DNA of 64,000 bases from Blasia pusilla (GCA_050084515.1 CM114272.1:57970001-58034000); one strand, 5' to 3'; counted from the stretch's first letter, positions 1 to 11,678 are shown. Notes: generated by a model from the letters alone, not told the origin. Made by a program: numbers and translations.

Positions 1-1760
1 TCTTATGATCCCCTCGGATGTATTGGGGTTGAAAATGCTTAAGAAATGGTTTACCATTTCTTTATCACATTTTGCCCAATACACCTTCCATATGCCCTGA
101 ATACCCATGACTTGAAGTTTTTCTTTGTCTACATTCTAATCTAGCTTTGCAAAGTCGAGCTTGTATTTAACAGATAGTCTTCGGCCATAGAATACCTGCA
201 GCAAACTCAACGGAAACCTTGCACCTTCCTTGCAAAAGAATTGCGCCTAAACCTCTGCAGCTCTCAGCAAATATCTCTGCACCTTTATGAATAAATCAAG
301 TGCTCCTTTAGTGCCACTTCAGCCTCTGTTAAGGAGCCACAGAACTTCAATCTCTATAAAGAGCTGTCATCACAGTGCGAGGGGAAGGTCTTGATTCAAG
401 AATGACCATTCAGATGTTGTTTCTCTTCGCATCCCTAAACCCTTGATTCGATGTTGTTTCTCCGGAGGCAAGCCGAAGATTCGCAGACCTTGACTCTTTG
501 AATGTTGAGGGTGAGAGGACCAGTGAACACTATCTTGGTTTTGTTACGAGGCTGTTGCAATGCTAGGGTATTCACACCTCTAAACTTTTGCCCTCATCTG
601 CTGCTGGTCTGCACACTATAAGAGTTTTATTAACTCCCACATGATCCAACATTACTCTAATCCCAGAGTCACATGCTGTCTCAAGTTACTACTAGTTCAG
701 ATGGGTTGGCTGGCTAGCTTAGAAGAAGCACATAAGTTGCATTGATGATCCGAAATTCAAGATGGTCGTTACCAAACCATCTGAGTGCTTTCATTCATTC
801 TGATACTGATGAACTCGTGGAATAACCTCTAAGTCTCAACAAAGGATGGCTAACCTTCAAATACCTACAAGCAATTAAAATGAGAGGAGGCATTCGCATC
901 ATTCGTTTATAAGCTCACCTTTATAAGATTGACCATTCAGATGTGTGGTAAGCTTACTGTAGAATGAAAAGTAAAGGTTCGTCTCGAATTTTCCCTACAT
1001 CACATCATCAACTGCCCAATGAAGAGTTCGCTAATCAGGTCGTTAATGGGCAAATGCATTTCTCCACCTACATCATGGTGCAAATCGGAGTACCTGAGTG
1101 ATTGTAAAGCTCACAGACTGTGCATCTAATTGCATTTGCCTTCCTAGGGCCAAAGAATCGCTCAGAGAGTACGTGTTCACCTTGCAGCAGCGGCACCAAG
1201 ACTGAGAAAATCCAGTGTTTTCTAGGCTGGTGAAATGAGCCGAGCTAGTTATTTTCCATTCAAAACAAGCGGACGTTAGCAAAAGGCGTAAGCGCACCAA
1301 CCGTCCGAGTACTTCACGATTGTAGAGCATCTTGGTCGAGCGTCCAATCGTCTTCCCTATGTCGAGGTTAAGTAGCATTTGCTTGTTCCACATTGTCGTC
1401 GTTCTGTGGAACTTGGCTGTTACATTAGGCCTTGCGTCCGGGCCTTCCTAATGCACTGAGAAACAGCGAGCTACCGCCTTCAGATAATAATCGTACTGAC
1501 AAACACAAGGGCTTTGATCAACTGAAATGGATTCCTTGCTGGTTGTTATCTGGCGTGGATCGGAAGATGATCACAATGTCAGGAAGATGCATGGAGCCCA
1601 CCGAGTCGCACAGAGAACTTCATCGATACGAGTTTAATGTGGCACCGGCGGAGTGCCACTTAGGCGCAACCGGTGCTTCAGTCGCTACATCTGATTCCGC
1701 CCCGGCAGAATAGGTAAACCAGGGGATTGGGGGTTTATGCGCTCATGTGGAGCAGAGCAG
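1..1760. other. unassigned sequence, no gene supported
   Basis: No convincing gene is visible here. The longest open frames are a 106-codon minus-strand frame (1073-1393) and a 93-codon plus-strand frame (1432-1713). Neither shows a family motif, repeats or a credible exon context. The base composition is mixed rather than strongly AT-rich, so an unrecognised non-coding transcript or decayed repeat is possible. Confidence 0.4.
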
Positions 1761-1881
1761 AATTAGGCGCAGGAGAGTCTACTCCAGATTTAGGTGCACA
1801 AATTGAGGCGCACGACAGGTACCCCAAAATTAGGCGCCCGAGAGCGTAGTCCCGAATTAGGCGCGTAGGCGCACGAGAGCA
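1761..1881. repeat. degenerate short tandem repeat, core AATTAGGCGC
   Basis: Variants of AATTAGGCGC recur at about 1761, 1789 (TTTAGGTGC), 1801 (AATTGAGGCGC), 1829 and 1855. Most are followed by a CACGAGAG- or CCGAGAG-like stretch. The spacing is irregular (about 13-28 bp), so this is an eroded repeat rather than a clean minisatellite. A related TTAGGCGC lies just upstream, near 1660. Confidence 0.55.
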
Positions 1882-2717
1882 ACTTCATTCCCTGCTTCTC
1901 GACTGATTGTGGTTCTAGTTTTGCCCAATCTGCTATTTTTTTGGGCCGCTTAAGTTGATGGATTCTACCATTTCTCTCTTCCTTTCTCCTCAGATGGACT
2001 GGCTTAGCCCAGATGTCCGATTCTTGTTCAGATCAATTTTGAAGCGATGAGCATGCACTATAGCGGGTTTATGGTAGCGGATCTGAACTATACTACGCAA
2101 TGCAATTGGTCTTGTGGAGCAGTAGTACGTCTCACTGATGAACGACCCCATTTGAAACATGTAATGTAGACTTTGGGACGATATTCTGAGTTTTGGAGGT
2201 TGGGTTGAATCGGTTGTCTTGCTCGTCCGTCTTGCATTCTCCGCTGGGGCTGGATTTCATTGACGAGGAGGAGTTTGAGGAACCGATGTCAGTCTTGGAT
2301 TCGACTACGTGCATTTCCCCTCGCCTCCAAGACGATGTGTGAGAGGAACTTCAGCATAATTTGCATCGTTGGGACCAGCAACGGCGGTGGGAACAACAGC
2401 AAGAAGGAGAGCAGGAATTCAATTCCTGCAACTTTCTTCACAGCCGCTCACGTCTTTCATGGAACCACCTGATCTCTTCCAATCTAGCGGAACTCAATGA
2501 ATTGTTGAATGTAGCAGTCAGTGGGGACTTCCTGATTTCAATCAATGGCTTGGAAGAGCATAATAGTTCGGTCACAATAGATGAGCAACACCGGCTGACC
2601 GCATGCACGGATCAGAACTGACTACAGAGTGATGCGGGCACTATAGCGGATTGAGGAGCTTCATGTAGCAGGCAAGCAGTCAGCGAATTCCACGGGAGGA
2701 GGCTCTTTATTTCGAAG

Positions 2718-2885
2718 ATGGCTATGGTCAGAGCACTAACCACTATGAAGCTAACACATGAAAGCGAGGAAACATTGGCAAATCTCGGAGCTATAGTCCC
2801 TCTAATCAGGATGATGGATTCGGACAAAATTGAAATAAAGTCTGCAAAGATCGGCGCTCTGCAAAACCGTGTTCGATCCGATTGA
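2718..2885 (+). pseudogene. ARM-repeat protein fragment
   Basis: A short plus-strand frame starting at the ATG at 2718 translates to residues like those of plant armadillo-repeat proteins. The pattern LTHESEETLANLGAIVPLI followed by RMMDSDKIEIKSAKIGAL matches the helical face of ARM repeats in plant U-box/ARM proteins. The frame ends at a TGA at 2883-2885 after little more than one repeat. The flanking frames do not continue the solenoid, so it looks like a fragment or broken copy and not a working gene. Family membership rests on remembered consensus only. It could instead be one exon of a larger gene whose other exons I failed to join. Confidence 0.45.
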
Positions 2886-4262
2886 TCAAGATTCACGCAG
2901 CTCAGCGGGAGGAATTCCCGTTGTTTTACACCATTTGTTCTCGTGGGCGATATCCGCTAGTTTGACGGAGAGTGCGGCCCCAATCTTAGACCACGACTGC
3001 AAATGACGGGATGACATTCTTCATAGATGGTGATGGTGTTCCTCTAGACGAAGGACAATTCAAAAATTTTTGTGGATCGATTGGGGTCGCTTTTTTAATG
3101 GTGTTCCTCTAGACGAAGGAGAGATCAGAGAAAATCTTCTTGTTGTTCAGAGAATTATGCAAGCCCTGAGGCAACTATTGCGACCATTGAGGCAAAACAA
3201 ATCATAGGAAAAATGAGGAGCTTGCAGATTCTTTCCCGATGTGATCACTTGCAGATTCTTTCGTTTCAGAGCAAATAACAGAAGGAAAATGCATGGCTGG
3301 CGAATGATTGTCTTTCCTGCTGGCAATTTCCTCACAAGCTGTTAGAATCTCTAGAATTAGAACATGCCGCTAACATCCATACGTTTCTTCTGCCACCAAT
3401 CTTAAAATTTCCTCTATTCTCTTCCGCCTAGTCGCATCTTCGTCGATTATCAGTAGTTGTCCTACACCACGCTCTCGCCTTCGTTGCCATAGAATTCATG
3501 TTGAAGTAGCATTTGGGAAGAGCACGTTATCCAAGTTCGTTGTGAGAATTTAATTTCTCTCCTCATTTCTGAACTGGATTTGCCCTAAACCCTATGCTCC
3601 TCGACCATGCCAGTTAGAGCGCGAATTGATTCGATGTCGACGAGATCTTGGGGTTGTTGAAGCTCTTTGCGATTCGATACTGAATTTGTGATCTGGTGTG
3701 ATCTGGTGCATCCGTGTGATAACAGGTATGCGCATTTGAGAGCAAATGCGGATTCCTCACTCCGTACGGCATGAAGCACAATCAAGCGTTTGCCAATATT
3801 TGCAACGCCGGCGTAAGCGTTGCCCAGATGACCGCAGCTGCGGCGGAAGCTTGCACTCGCCCAAGTTCTTACGGCACTTGGCAGCCCCTGACCGAGGGTT
3901 TCAGCGCGTAGGCCGCCTATCATCCTCGGCTGGGTGGACATTTGCGCCAAACGAGCAGAGTCTGTATGCCAATGCTTTGTACTACCACAGGCGACGAGCC
4001 TTTGTCTAATATGCACAGTAGACTGTATATATGCATCGATCGTAGGCGCATAGCTTGGATTTTAGCCAAACCGTCATGCACAGAAAGCACTCTTTGTGAC
4101 GGCACGAATAAAATGGGAGAATGTGAGGCATAGCTTATTATGGACTTCAGTTATTGGAGGAAATTGATTCGATTTATGCAGCCTGGCTCCTGAGGATGAT
4201 CAGATTGCAATGGCCAACTCGGCCAATTAAGGTTGTGAAATCAAAAGTTATTAGGAGTATTT
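2886..4262. other. unassigned sequence with small internal duplications
   Basis: No gene is supported. A stretch of about 22 bp containing GTGTTCCTCTAGACGAAGGA occurs twice, near 3033-3053 and 3101-3121. CTTGCAGATTCTTTC also occurs twice, near 3218 and 3248. The frames around 3585-4133 (up to 143 codons on the minus strand, with overlapping plus-strand frames) show no known domain, and none has a convincing exon structure. Confidence 0.35.
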
Positions 4263-5687
4263 CTTAAGCGAATACCTCACTTTCATTGTGGTTGGTAAAC
4301 CCTCTCTTTATCATTGGAAAGTTTAGGCGCAAGAGGATGAGGAATGTGCTTAGATCCCTCTAAGTCATGCACTGAAATACCTACATTGGATTCTACCACC
4401 GCAAAGGTATCCTTCACGTGCCTAACAACTCTCTCACTTCCAAGAATCAAATTAGAAGTGAGGATGATGGATTCCACATGTAAGTTCCCAACCAATGCAC
4501 TACCCAAATCGGTCTTGAATTTAGCCGCCACTTCTGTCTCCCCCAAGCATTTAGTAGCATCTTCTTCAGTTCTTTGGGGTAAATTAGCCGCAACTTGGGT
4601 GCCCCAATCGAAATTAGCCGCTTCCTGAGTTTTCTCGGAGGAGGTTGCAGCCAGCTTGGCCGCCCCAAGGCATTTTTCCGCCTGCTGACTTCTCTCAAAT
4701 ATTTTAGCCACCAAAGAGTGATACGAAGAATTATCCGCCTGCTCAGGTTGCAAGGTAATATCCGCATCCATCACATCCTTATACGCCTCATCAGGATATT
4801 CGCACTTGGTAGGCGACGTTGACGGTTGGTATTCAGGAAATCCTTTCCCTCGTATCTTCGCACCATATCTACACGTCTGCAATCTATACCATTTCTTTGT
4901 CAGTGCACAGTGCTTCGCTCTGGAATTCAATGAGCACCAACAGTCGAGAGCAAACTCAAACTCGTCAAAGTTCATGAAGACTTCATTCAATCGAATGCGA
5001 GCAGCTTGCCTCTGGACTGAATAACATTTGAGACAAGCAAAGAAGTCAGCCATAACGTTGGAAAGTGCAGAGAATGGCGGCTATATGAAAGCTTTTAAAC
5101 ACCAACATTTAGCCGCAGTCGACATTCAGACAAACACATACTTGAATTTTACCTTCTTCCAACGTGGAACCCTGCAGATTAGGCTCGTTCTTTAACGCGG
5201 AGGCTCTCCATAAGTCAAACGCAACTTTGTTGTCTGCTGATAACGGAGAGGACCGATACACACCGCACTTCTTTTCTTGGACTAGGTCAACGCTGATTAG
5301 GTCAAATTCATCCACAAGATAATGCTGCTTACTCAAATCAGGAGCATCTAGGACAAGCACATCATTCTCTCTGGACAACTCACGACCATCCATTTGGAGG
5401 CCTTCACCCTCACCAATACTACAATGAACAGTGCCAGGGAATAATCAAGACTAATCGTCACTCGTAACAACAGAGAATATCTCAGGCACATGAATGTGAG
5501 TAACTTGATGTCAACAGGAAGATACTCACATACAAGAACATGACAATATTTTCATACAAGAACTTGAGGTGTGACCGGCTACAAATCCGACGTGGCACGT
5601 AGTAGGGGCCTCTTAAGTGAAAATAGTTGGAGGGGGGCTGCCCTAGGCACAAAAGATCGATTGGGGGCCGCTTAAGCGAATACCTCA
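4263..5687. repeat. 17-bp direct repeats flanking the hypothetical gene
   Basis: CTTAAGCGAATACCTCA occurs exactly at 4263-4279 and again at 5671-5687, in the same orientation, bracketing the two-exon minus-strand gene. The length is in the range of target-site duplications made by L1-type insertion, but a spliced gene between the copies argues against simple retroposition. The two copies may instead be remnants of a longer duplication. Confidence 0.6.
4283..5393 (-). CDS. hypothetical protein, two exons, 324 aa
   Basis: I do not recognise this protein. Two minus-strand open frames join cleanly. Exon 1 is 5153-5393, starting at the ATG at 5391-5393. Exon 2 is 5016-4283. The 136-nt intron has a GTAAAA donor and a TTATTCAG acceptor, and the phases match (241 + 734 nt = 325 codons with the stop). 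Residues 1-80 are acidic and polar. Residues 90-140 carry an aromatic and cysteine-rich patch (FDEFEFALDCWC, then LQTCRYGAKIRGKGF), loosely like the N-terminal zinc region of FAR1/MULE-type proteins, but too weak to assign. The second half contains repeated Ala-rich pieces (AAKLAATSSEKTQEAANF, later TQVAANLPQ, TEVAAKFK). Three G-boxes lie 340-410 bp upstream, and a 17-bp direct repeat flanks the unit. It may be a real lineage-specific gene or a transposon-carried ORF. Confidence 0.4.
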
Positions 5688-5730
5688 TTAAAAGAGTCTA
5701 GGGTTCCAGGCAGGGGCTTTCTTTGCATGA

Positions 5731-5801
5731 CACGTGTCCGTTATGAAGGCCTACCGACTTGCCACGTGTCCTTCCATACTCCCCTCCCAGGCTACCACGT
5801 G
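5731..5801. promoter_or_regulatory. three evenly spaced G-boxes (CACGTG)
   Basis: CACGTG occurs at 5731-5736, 5763-5768 and 5796-5801, spaced 32 and 33 bp, about three helical turns. The first sits in GACACGTGTCC and the others in GCCACGTGTCC and ACCACGTGTGG, which are ABRE/G-box contexts. In plants these are bound by bZIP (ABI5/ABF) and bHLH (PIF/MYC) factors. The cluster lies between the minus-strand hypothetical gene (ATG at 5393) and plus-strand sequence starting near 6040, so it could drive either one. Confidence 0.6.
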
Positions 5802-6685
5802 TGGATTTCTCTTTAAGCATTTCGTGGCGGCGTGTTTGGTATGATTATACCGTATATTTCTTGTACCAAAACCAACCGTACGTTGTGTTAAAATTCAGTA
5901 GCTTGATGAGCGGTTTTACCATTAAGGAAAGTAGTGGAGTTAGTGAACGACAGTTGCGATTTCATTCTACAAAATCTAATTTGAAACCTAATCAGATTTG
6001 AAATGAGGCAGGTTGGACACTTCGGGGGTCTTAGGAACAAGTATTTAACCACTAATCCAAGACTCACATCGCGCTCTTGCAGCATTCACCATTCACATCC
6101 ACAATTTTTATACACGGAGGAGGTGAGGCTTAGATTTCCGTTTATTGATTAGTGTAAAAAGCTAAGCGTACACGAGATTGCTTCACGCTCTTCAGTTTTA
6201 TTCTCAGCTCTACTTTCTATTCTTTCCTACTACTACTACTATTCTTTAGGGTCAGGGTTATACAACCACTGTGCCCAACACTGACCGCTATACATGATTG
6301 CATGAGTATATCCAAGGTACATTTTGAAGACGACTACTATAATATAAGTTCTCTCCTTCCAACATTGATTTTCCATGCTTTTGAATGTTGACACCTGCAA
6401 ACCCAACATACACCAATAGCATATTACTAACAACATTCTTCATTTGCAGAGCTGAACTGAGCAGAAGAGGTGAGATATCTGTAAGGCGTACAGCTATGAA
6501 ATTCTACACAAGCAAAGGGAAGAAATGCAATCAAGAAAACTTACCTTTCAAGTTCAAAGAAATACTACAGTGTTAAGCCAGCGGATACTCCACCTTCGGA
6601 GAGACCGTCATGGTCTTTGATTTCTGAAAATGATTCAATCAGGTTGAAGTCGAGTTCGTAAGACTCAAGCGAAGTCATCCCATAA
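5802..6685. other. intergenic or leader sequence
   Basis: No coding region is supported. A TATTTAA box near 6042 precedes a stretch with no long ORF, which could be the leader of a plus-strand transcript driven from the G-box cluster. Confidence 0.25.
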
Positions 6686-7069
6686 TGGGGGACACGATTA
6701 TTTTATGACAGCGATGCCAAAAGGGATTCACCACCCTCCTCAGAACCTGTAGAGGAACCCTTCATCGAGCCAGATAGCGGCTTGAAATTCCATGTACAGT
6801 CCGTAGAGTATTATGTGCGGCCTACATCAAAGCGGCCTCTAAGTGACGATCTGAAACCAAGCAAAGGACGAAATGACGTCCACTCTTTAGAAGAGTACAT
6901 TCCAAAGCCAGTTAAGGATATCCGAGTTGAAGAGAAAGTTCAAGGCCACGAACCAACTAAACCAGACTCTACTAGAAGTTCGAGTAGGAGCACACAAAAG
7001 ACGCCGAGGCTAGCTAGAAGACGAGGGAGATCAATGCAAATGAGCGTTGCCTTCAAATTTATACTGTAA
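6686..7069 (+). CDS. possible terminal exon, unknown protein
   Basis: A plus-strand frame is open from after the stop at 6683-6685 to the TAA at 7067-7069, about 127 codons, with no ATG near its start, so it would have to be a downstream exon. The translation is acidic and proline-rich at first (SPPSSEPVEEPFIEPDSG). It ends in a basic Ser/Arg tail (TRSSSRSTQKTPRLARRRGR) that could serve as a nuclear-localisation or nucleic-acid-binding segment. No family is recognised. The composition is more protein-like than the surrounding frames, but no splice partner was fixed. Confidence 0.25.
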   Translation, partial: WGTRLFYDSDAKRDSPPSSEPVEEPFIEPDSGLKFHVQSVEYYVRPTSKRPLSDDLKPSKGRNDVHSLEEYIPKPVKDIRVEEKVQGHEPTKPDSTRSSSRSTQKTPRLARRRGRSMQMSVAFKFIL

Positions 7070-8232
7070 AGCTCTCTATGAAATGTAAGCAAAATTTGGC
7101 AATTGTGTGCATTTGGTCATCTTGTATTCACTGTGATCAGCGTCGTAAGCACTCCCGTCCCTAACCCGAAACCTACTTGGCACCGGGTGACAGTTACAGT
7201 AAGGTGTTTGTGAACGTCAAACTTCAGGGACCGAACACGCGGAGAGCCCTGGATGGCAGACGTAAGGGGAGGCCAGAAAAAGAGCACATGGCTCAAGCTC
7301 TCCCGAGAATGCTCATACTTGCCCAAAGGTGACAGTGAGATCAGTCGACGAAAGCGGATCCTGCAGGCAAACAGCAAAGAAGGGAAGGGGGGGCAACATG
7401 ACCTGCGCTTGCGCTCAGGAGCGCAACCTCGAGCTAAAACACCATAGCCCCAAGAAAAATCCGTAGAGTTGCGAGCCACATTGAGAACAGGAAGAGACAG
7501 GCACAGATTTCGAGCGGAGAAGACTGGCCCGAGTGGCCTCCGCAAAGTGAGCGAGGGCGGGGGCGGGGGAAATAGGCCCGAGCAGCCTCTGCTGAGTGAT
7601 GAAAAGGAAGGTCGGGGGGGGTTCGCGAGGGCGGGCGTGAGGGCGCAAGGGTGCACACCAGAGTGAGGCGATTACCGGCGCAAGGGCGCAAGGGCGAAAG
7701 GGCACGCGCGAGGGCGAGGCGCCGACCGAGAGGGAGGGCGAGGGAGCGCACAGGCCGCTTGGGCCTGTGCAAAATGAGTGAGGAGATCATGCCCCCTTGG
7801 GCGGAGATCGGACCATCCGATCTCCGCCCCTTCATCTAACGGCTGACACAACTATGAGATCCAAGTTTTTCTTCTCAATCCCCCGTCTTTTTTTTAGGTT
7901 CCAAAGATTTTGATCCACTTTTTCCTTTCTTTTCCCTTCTTTCACTCTACTTTTTATTCTTCTCCACTTTCTCCCTTCCTTTCCATTTTAGTGCCAAATT
8001 TTCATCTACTACATCTCACATTCTATCTTATTTCTTTTCAATATTATCTTCTTCTTTTTGTCTCGGTTCAAAATAAATTTCTCCGCTCTTTTCCTTCGTC
8101 TTACTTTTTCCTTTCTTTTCAAGGGGAATTTTGAAGTTTGTTATTATTTTCTTTCACTCTATGTTTTTTTTCATCTTAATCTATTTCTCCACTTTCTTAC
8201 CATTTTTCTCTTCGCGTGTCTAACATATATTT
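7070..8232. other. GC-rich block followed by pyrimidine-rich tract
   Basis: About 7370-7850 is a GC-rich island with overlapping long frames on both strands (for example 179 codons minus at 7117-7656). They are low-complexity (GRARARR, PPPP-like) and are best explained by composition. From about 7860 to 8220 the plus strand is strongly T/C-rich. This tract lies just before the Helitron coding region and may include its 5' end, which I could not locate. Confidence 0.4.
7799..7829. repeat. perfect 14-bp inverted repeat, 3-nt loop
   Basis: GGGCGGAGATCGGA (7799-7812), then CCA, then TCCGATCTCCGCCC (7816-7829). The arms are perfectly complementary and would form a strong GC-rich hairpin at the boundary between the GC-rich block and the pyrimidine tract. 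It has no following T-run in either orientation that would suggest a transcription terminator. It may be a MITE or transposon-derived palindrome. Confidence 0.7.
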
Positions 8233-9471
8233 TTGGATGTTGGGATGGAGCATCATGCACTTCGTGATATTACAAATTTACCTCAAAGATTGCAACATGG
8301 AGAAGTACCTCCTGCTCCACTTGGTCTAATATCCCCAACGTACGGTGCCCAAGTTCCTCCAATCTCTTTCAATTGTTGTGCTTTTTTGAGGGTGTTGAAA
8401 TGCATTTTTTTCCATATAATCTAACAATATGTTGGCCTTATTGTGTGTATAGACTTCCTCTCCCATAAAATCATGTAGATTTACGCGATTCTCGAAGGGT
8501 ACTTCGTGTCGAGGCCCAAAAAAGAAATCGAGCAATTCGTGCTCAAAAGTTAGGAGATCGAAGAAAACGACAACCACCCCCACTCCTCATTGAATCATCT
8601 CCCGCGTGAGTTTTTCCTATGGCCCATACTTTGCAATTTCGATTCTAATCCTTTTGAGCCAAATTTAGCCTACTCACCCAAATTTTTTGTGTTCTTTTCT
8701 AACATTTTTGCATGCAATCTGGTTGCACAAACTTATTATTCCATCAAATCCAACTAGATTTCGTGACTTCCAAAAGGTATTACGTGGGGAGGCCCATAAA
8801 CAAAAACGACTTCTTCGTGGCGAGAGTTTATCAATGAAAAAACAAAAATATGCAATCTATAAAAGAGATTACAAAAGAAGACGAGAAGTAAAAGGAGGAA
8901 GCCGTCACAACCTTTATGACGATCGTAATACTTTGCAAGACCTAATTTCTAGGCAAGGTAGTTGTAGGCATGGTATGTAGATTCTCACGTTTCCTACATC
9001 ATACATACATGCATTATCCATGAAATTTTGATGATTATATTCTAATTTTGTGTTTGTAGGCCCGCGACCCACGAGGGGATTATGGACATTCCCAATGTAA
9101 CATGTAACATTCCTATTATGGAGGATATCTATGTACCTCAAGATGAACAACCTATGAATAATTCTACGACCATTATCGAGGACATATCCATTCAACAAGA
9201 TGGTCCACTTACAAATGATGGTAGAACAATGGTGGAGGAGATATCTATTCAACAAGAAGACGAGGTTATCAACAAATTTTCCACACACAATACATTTGAG
9301 GTATCTACTCATGTAACACCTAGAGATGTCGAGCAAGTATCTTCTGTATATCATGGATTAAATCTCCCAACAGAAATTCCTCAATCACCAATCATAATGT
9401 TGGACGAGTTTCAAGAGTTAACACGTCACGCAATGTTGCACGAATTTGGAACTTCCAAGAGAGCGATATAA
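8233..9471 (+). pseudogene. Helitron N-terminal region
   Basis: Frames at 8233-8424, about 8500-8610, 8766-8980 and 9082-9471 appear to be successive exons or broken pieces of the Helitron protein N-terminus. They include a basic segment (RNRAIRAQKLGDRRKRQPPP near 8524-8583) and another basic segment near 8790-8900. An acidic stretch follows with a twice-repeated IEDISIQQDG / VEEISIQQED pattern (about 9173-9264). Helitron proteins are variable here, so the assignment rests on position and on continuity with the conserved Helitron domain that follows. Confidence 0.5.
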
Positions 9472-9528
9472 TGAAGTTAAGACTACAAGCAAGTATCAAC
9501 CAAGTAACTTGGCGTCATACTATTGGTT

Positions 9529-10539
9529 CTATGACAAAAACATGTCCTTCATGTTATGCCTTACATTGGAAGTGTGAAAGGTAAAGAGTACAAGGTGTCG
9601 AAACTCGCCTTTTGGAATGTGTTGTAATCATGGTAAAGTACAACTCCCTTTCTTAAGGTGTTGTCCTCCATTCTTGAAATCGTTGATTTATGGTGTTGGA
9701 GCTGAAAGTCTTCATTTTCTTTCACACACTCGAGCTTATAATTGTGCTCTTCAATTAGCATCTACTATAGCTCGAGTAAAGGAGCAAGTTGCTGGCACCA
9801 GACACTTTCGTATTCAAGTGGAATTTATCACAACATCGGCCCATTGCATCCCGATGAGGGGAGTAATCCCCAATTTGCTCAACTATACATCTACGATACT
9901 GAAAATGAATTGGGAAATCGAGGAAGAGTTATGTCTAATGATCTCCGACCTGAGGTCTTAAGAGGGTTGCAAGATATGTAACATGAACATAATCCCTATT
10001 TGAGGATATTTCAACACATTGCAAATGAGGCAAGTGGATATAATCTTCGTATCATTCTAAGGGCGCATGATCAAGGAATGGATTCCAAACATTATAGCTT
10101 GCCAATTGCATCCGAGGTTGCGGCAATCTTACCTGATGATGGTAGTGAACATGTGAACCCACGTGATATTATTGTCCAATTATATGGTGGAGGACTTCGT
10201 CGTATTTCAGATCTATATGTTCCGTTAAATTTTGTTCTATTATTTCTCTATGGTGAAGTAGGATGGCATCCAGGAATACCTCTTGGGAGATTCGAGGAAA
10301 CCACGAGTGCCAATATTCCTACTACATTGGATGGAGACATGGAAGGATCTGATGACTGTATTGAGGAAGAAAGAATTGATGATGAGATTCTTAATGAAGG
10401 AAGGAGAAAAACAGTTACAGTGCTACAATTTGCCTCTTTTCGACTTCAAAACCGTGTTGGTGCCGATGACGATAATCGTTTGCTTCGATTTGGGCGTCTT
10501 ACTCAAGAGTACATGGTTGATTTGTATGCTACAGTATAG
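9529..10539 (+). pseudogene. Helitron-like N-terminal domain
   Basis: The conserved plant Helitron N domain can be read across three frames. A CPSCYALHWKCER zinc motif lies near 9547-9582. FGMCCNHGKVQLPFL follows near 9611-9652, then the YHNIGPLHPDEGSNPQFAQL segment (about 9829-9885). LYIYDTENELGNRGRV ends near 9925. From 10000 to 10539 the frame is open and includes the segments LPIASEVAAILPD and HVNPRDIIVQLYGGGL, then FASFRLQNR. Each matches the usual Helitron consensus closely. Frame changes between 9591 and 9742 and a stop at 9979 show decay or missed introns. Confidence 0.8.
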
Positions 10540-11560
10540 ATGCAACGACTATCTTGGGTTCGATTAAATCAAAAGGAGTTGCGAGCTGAATTATATCAAG
10601 GTCTAAAGGATATCCTATATCAAAGTGACAGGTTTGGGAGGCGTATTGTATTGCCTTCTTCTTTTAGTGGAGGCCCACGTCATATGCATCAACTTTATCA
10701 AGATTCAATGGCCATTGTGAGGTACCATGGGAAACCAGATTACTTTATAACAATGACGTACAATCCTAAATGGGAGGAGATCACTTCAGCACTATTACGT
10801 GGTCAACAACCTACCGATATACCATATTTGATTGTGCGAGTTTTTGAGAAAAAAAGGGGAGTTATTAAGGCTTATTCTCAAGAAGCACATATAGGGAAGG
10901 GTTGTTGTTGGTTGCATTCATGTGGTTGAATTCCAGAAAAGAGGTCTACCACATGTACATATTTTGATTATTCTTCATCATGAGGATAAGCCACGCTCAA
11001 CATCTGATTATGATGATATAATATCTGATGAGATTCCTAATCCAAACACTCATCCCAAACTTCATTCTACTGTGGCTAATTGCATGGTTCATGGCCCATG
11101 AGGACAACTTAATCCAAATGCTCCATGCATGGATAAGGAAATCAAGAAGTGTACCAAAGGTTAGCCTAAGCCCTTTGCAAGCATAACTACGGAGAGTGAG
11201 GATGGATATCCGATTTATCGAAGGTATGTAATCGAACTTTGCATCTTTTGGATTTTAAAATTTTCCCTAACTTCTGATTTTTTATAAGGTGAATTTATAT
11301 TAATTTTTTCCGTCATTCTTATGATACACGCTGGATAATGGAATAAAAGTAATGAAGCGCGATCAAAGTTTGGACAATCGTTGGGTCGTTCCTTACAATC
11401 CTTTGTTATGTACTATCTTTGATTGTCATATCAATTTGGAGATCACGAATACCATTTCATCTGTGAAATATTTATAAAAATATGTATATAAGGGATCCGA
11501 TGCGATATCATTTAAGGTTTCAAATAAGGCAAGCACTGAAACGACAAGGGAGATAATCGA
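10540..11560 (+). pseudogene. Helitron Rep (HUH nuclease) domain, broken
   Basis: The Rep domain nicks and joins DNA during rolling-circle transposition. Motif 1 is visible as DYFITMTYNPKWEEI near 10738-10782. The metal-binding HUH motif reads LPHVHIL, with the two His codons at 10950 and 10956. The catalytic two-tyrosine motif (YxxKYxxK) is at 11469-11492. Both tyrosines and both lysines are kept, but the codon at 11475 is TAA, a stop inside the motif. A frame change between about 10850 and 10925 also separates motif 1 from HUH. Downstream the text becomes AT-rich and intron-like. The domain is easily identified but cannot make an intact nuclease. Confidence 0.85.
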
Positions 11561-11678
11561 TGTAACTTCACATTATTGATGCAAGGTAATCACTCTTTTG
11601 TGAATTCTTTTTCCATTCCTTCAATATGTCTACATTCGAGAACATATTACACTTTACTAATTTCTTTTCATCATTTTT

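Noticed and set aside
7117-7839. Overlapping 130-180-codon ORFs in the GC-rich block
   Set aside because: Low-complexity, on both strands at once, and explained by GC composition.
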